Below, in pieces: positions 13,786 through 15,562 of a DNA stretch of 15,562 nucleotides. The notes under the pieces were generated by a model. That model saw only the letters and a program-made list of their open reading frames with translations, did no database searches and was not told the DNA's origin. Location: NCBI GenBank assembly GCA_029573925.1, contig JAKQBV010000439.1, positions 1-15,562 of the forward strand, in the 5' to 3' direction. The DNA is from a bacterium (GTDB lineage Bacteria; UBP15; UBA6099). The first letter of the stretch is position 1; the number at the start of each line of letters is the position of its first letter. The position numbers and the translations under genes are program-made.

Positions 13786-14877
13786 ATGAGAATACTTCAC
13801 TTCATCAACAACATCGACCTGAGCTGGCACAAGATGCTGATGGACACGCTGAACGCGCAGGAGCGGCGCGGGCATGAAACATGGGTGGTTTTTCCACCCG
13901 GCGGAGTCAATTACAAAAGAATAAGCGCGCACAGGCCCCGCTGCGTCCCGCTCCCGGTCAGAAGCAGCAAGTTCGACTATTTCGCCGCGTGGAAACTCGC
14001 GGGCATCCTCCGCGAGAAAAATATCGACATCCTTCACACGCACCTTACAAGCAGCGCGCTGCTCGGCTCGGCCGCCGCCGGATGGGCTGGCGTTCCTTGC
14101 GTCGCCTCTGTTCTCAAGATGACGAAGAAACGCCGGTATATGAAGTGCGACGCGCTCCTGCCATGCTCGGACGCCGTCCGCGACAGCCTGCTTGAACAAG
14201 GAGTCCCGCCCGAAATGATGCGGCGAGTTTACACCGGCATCGACATTTCCCGTTATGACGATTCAGCTCGCGATGGCGAGGACGCCAGAACCGAATTCGG
14301 GTTCGCTCCGGGAGACGCCGTGATAGGCTCAGTCGCAAGACTGGCCCCGATGAAGGGCCACAGCGTGTTGCTCGACGCTTTCGCTCGTGTATCGAGCGAG
14401 GAGCCTTCAGCGCGCCTGCTGATTGTCGGAGACGGCGAACTTCGCCAGAAACTAGAACAGCAGGCCGCCGAGTTGGGCGTCGCGCCCAAGACGGTATTTG
14501 CGGGCGCGCGGGACGACCTGCCCCGCGTGTTGAGAACCATAGACGTCTCTGTTCTAGCCTCGCTAGAAAAAGAAGGGTTGCCAGTGATACTCGTCGAATC
14601 GGCGCTCATGGGCGTCCCGGCGGTGATGACGGACGTGGCGGGAATCCGGGAAGTGATTAGGCACGGAGAGACCGGGCTGCTGGCTCCTCCGGGAGACCCA
14701 TCCGCGCTGGCGGCGGCTCTTCTGGACGCGCTCCGAGACCCCGCCGCAGCGCGTTCACGCGCCGCGTCAGCCCGCGAGTTCGTCCGCCGCGAGTTTGATG
14801 TCAACAACACCGTCGCCCAGATGGACGAGGTTTATCTCGCAGTGAGTTCAGCGCGCGGCAAGGCGGCCGCCAAATGA
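13786..14877 (+). CDS. GT4 family glycosyltransferase
   Basis: I prefer ATG 13786 (363 aa), 1 bp after the upstream stop, over TTG 13777, since the family N-terminus starts at RILHFINNIDL. No clear SD is present, so coupling to the preceding gene is likely. Motifs: ILHTHLTSS (N-domain), PCSDAVRDSLLEQG, VYTGIDISRYDD, GSVARLAPMKGH (nucleotide-sugar site), LLIVGDGELRQKLE, EGLPVILVE (263-271, the E-x7-E motif) and TDVAGIREVI. The C-terminal tail is Ala-rich. This is the third GT4 module in the window but is clearly more distant from the two in the tandem protein than they are from each other. Likely role: LPS core or surface-polysaccharide elongation on the cytoplasmic side of the inner membrane. 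It overlaps the next gene by ATGA. Confidence 0.88.
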   Translation: MRILHFINNIDLSWHKMLMDTLNAQERRGHETWVVFPPGGVNYKRISAHRPRCVPLPVRSSKFDYFAAWKLAGILREKNIDILHTHLTSSALLGSAAAGWAGVPCVASVLKMTKKRRYMKCDALLPCSDAVRDSLLEQGVPPEMMRRVYTGIDISRYDDSARDGEDARTEFGFAPGDAVIGSVARLAPMKGHSVLLDAFARVSSEEPSARLLIVGDGELRQKLEQQAAELGVAPKTVFAGARDDLPRVLRTIDVSVLASLEKEGLPVILVESALMGVPAVMTDVAGIREVIRHGETGLLAPPGDPSALAAALLDALRDPAAARSRAASAREFVRREFDVNNTVAQMDEVYLAVSSARGKAAAK

Positions 14878-15562
14878 GCATATCGCACGACCACAGCGTC
14901 TCTTCAGTCCTCCTGATTTCTCTGTCTTGTATTGGAGACGTCGTGTTGACCACGCCTGTGATGCGCGTGCTGAAAGAGACATATCCGGCGGCGAAACTTA
15001 CAGTGGCGGCAGGCCCGACTGCGGCCCCGATTCTAAACAGGCATGAGTGGGTTGACAGACTGGTTATCTTTGAAAACAAAGGAAAACACAAAGGCGCGAA
15101 AGGGGCCGCTCTCCTAGCCCTCGAACTGCGCGCCCATAAATACGACATCGTCGTCGACCTGCGCAACTCGATGATTCCTTACTTCGTGCGCGCGCGCCGC
15201 CGGATAACTTCACACAAGGCACATCTCAAAAACCAGAACAACCTGTCCCGGCACGCCATAGACAGGCATCTCGACGTGCTCGAATCGGCGGGCATGATAG
15301 TGACCGGGCGCGACATGAAAATCACTATTCCCGAAGATGTGGATTCAAAAGTGGCCGCGTTTATGAAAGAACGGAACCTGTTCGGCCCCGGGCTGATAGC
15401 GGTCAGCCCCGGCGCGGGCAGCGCCTACAAATTGTATCCGGTGGAAAAATACGCCGCCGCCCTTGAGATATTAAATAACGGAGGAGACTACAGATTCGTA
15501 GCAATCGGTTCCAATGCGGATTCCATGTTCTGCGATCCGTTGGTCCGGGCGGTCGGGCCGCG
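14874..15562 (+). CDS. GT9 heptosyltransferase (WaaC/WaaF family), 3' end outside the window
   Basis: ATG 14874 overlaps the upstream stop (ATGA); about 229 codons are visible and the frame is open at the window end. The N-terminus has LISLSCIGDVVLTTPVMRVL (14-33), the family's IGD motif whose Asp (22 here) corresponds to the catalytic Asp of E. coli WaaC. YDIVVDLRNS and HLDVLESAG follow, then the C-domain opening with VSPGAGSAYKLYPVEKYAAA, matching the P-G-A...K...P-x-x-x-A heptosyltransferase motif. These enzymes move ADP-heptose (or, in divergent members, another sugar) onto LPS inner core in the cytoplasm. The sequence supports GT9 membership firmly; whether it is heptosyltransferase I, II or a divergent member cannot be told. 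Confidence 0.9.
   Translation, partial: MSISHDHSVSSVLLISLSCIGDVVLTTPVMRVLKETYPAAKLTVAAGPTAAPILNRHEWVDRLVIFENKGKHKGAKGAALLALELRAHKYDIVVDLRNSMIPYFVRARRRITSHKAHLKNQNNLSRHAIDRHLDVLESAGMIVTGRDMKITIPEDVDSKVAAFMKERNLFGPGLIAVSPGAGSAYKLYPVEKYAAALEILNNGGDYRFVAIGSNADSMFCDPLVRAVGP

Noticed and set aside
1..15562. CRISPR array, tRNA, rRNA, insertion sequence or phage genes
   Set aside because: No repeat-spacer pattern, cloverleaf, transposase, integrase or terminal inverted repeat was seen on either strand.

Overview
The window is a gene-dense stretch of a diderm bacterium, and every gene I accept reads on the + strand. The envelope clearly has an LPS-type outer membrane: there is an LptD-like protein, a heptosyltransferase, a PorV/UPF0164-type barrel and several signal-peptide barrels. 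It also has an SLH-domain porin, the kind of outer-membrane tether known from Negativicutes, Synergistota, Thermotogota, Deinococcota, Cyanobacteria and several candidate phyla. GC is moderately high (by eye), yet ATA and AGA/AGG codons are common. I cannot place the phylum from sequence alone. An uncultivated candidate-phylum-type genome is a reasonable guess, but only a guess.

Layout. (1) 1-1188: the 3' part of purH (purine biosynthesis), interrupted by an apparent one-base frameshift near 209-222. (2) 1189-1559: a 371-bp intergenic region with a TTGACA box inside a perfect 11-bp inverted repeat, followed by a roughly 200-nt structured leader holding an exact 13-bp tandem repeat, an orphan consensus Shine-Dalgarno and overlapping mini-ORFs. 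(3) 1560-3245: SLH-coiled-coil-barrel porin, closed by a strong intrinsic terminator. (4) 3356-8746: five tightly packed genes, all for exported proteins: an LptD-like protein, two small periplasmic proteins of unknown family, a 543-aa predicted barrel, and a protein with a recognisable ILEI/PANDER (FAM3/POMGNT1-stem type) domain. (5) 8820-15562: ELM1-like (DUF1022) protein, PorV-like barrel, ICMT-type membrane methyltransferase, a tandem double GT4 glycosyltransferase broken by a frameshift near 12224-12231, another GT4 enzyme and a GT9 heptosyltransferase cut by the window end.

How it fits together. The second half looks like LPS-core or surface-polysaccharide assembly (GT9 plus three GT4 modules, with an ELM1-like GT-B-fold protein). 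The block at 3356-8746 looks like an outer-membrane export or assembly module, because an LptD-like translocon component is translationally coupled to unknown periplasmic and barrel proteins. The most novel elements are the ILEI/PANDER protein in this block, an apparently shared N-terminal module between it and the small protein two genes upstream, and the elaborate leader of the SLH porin gene. The two frameshifts in otherwise intact conserved genes could be assembly errors and should be checked first against reads.
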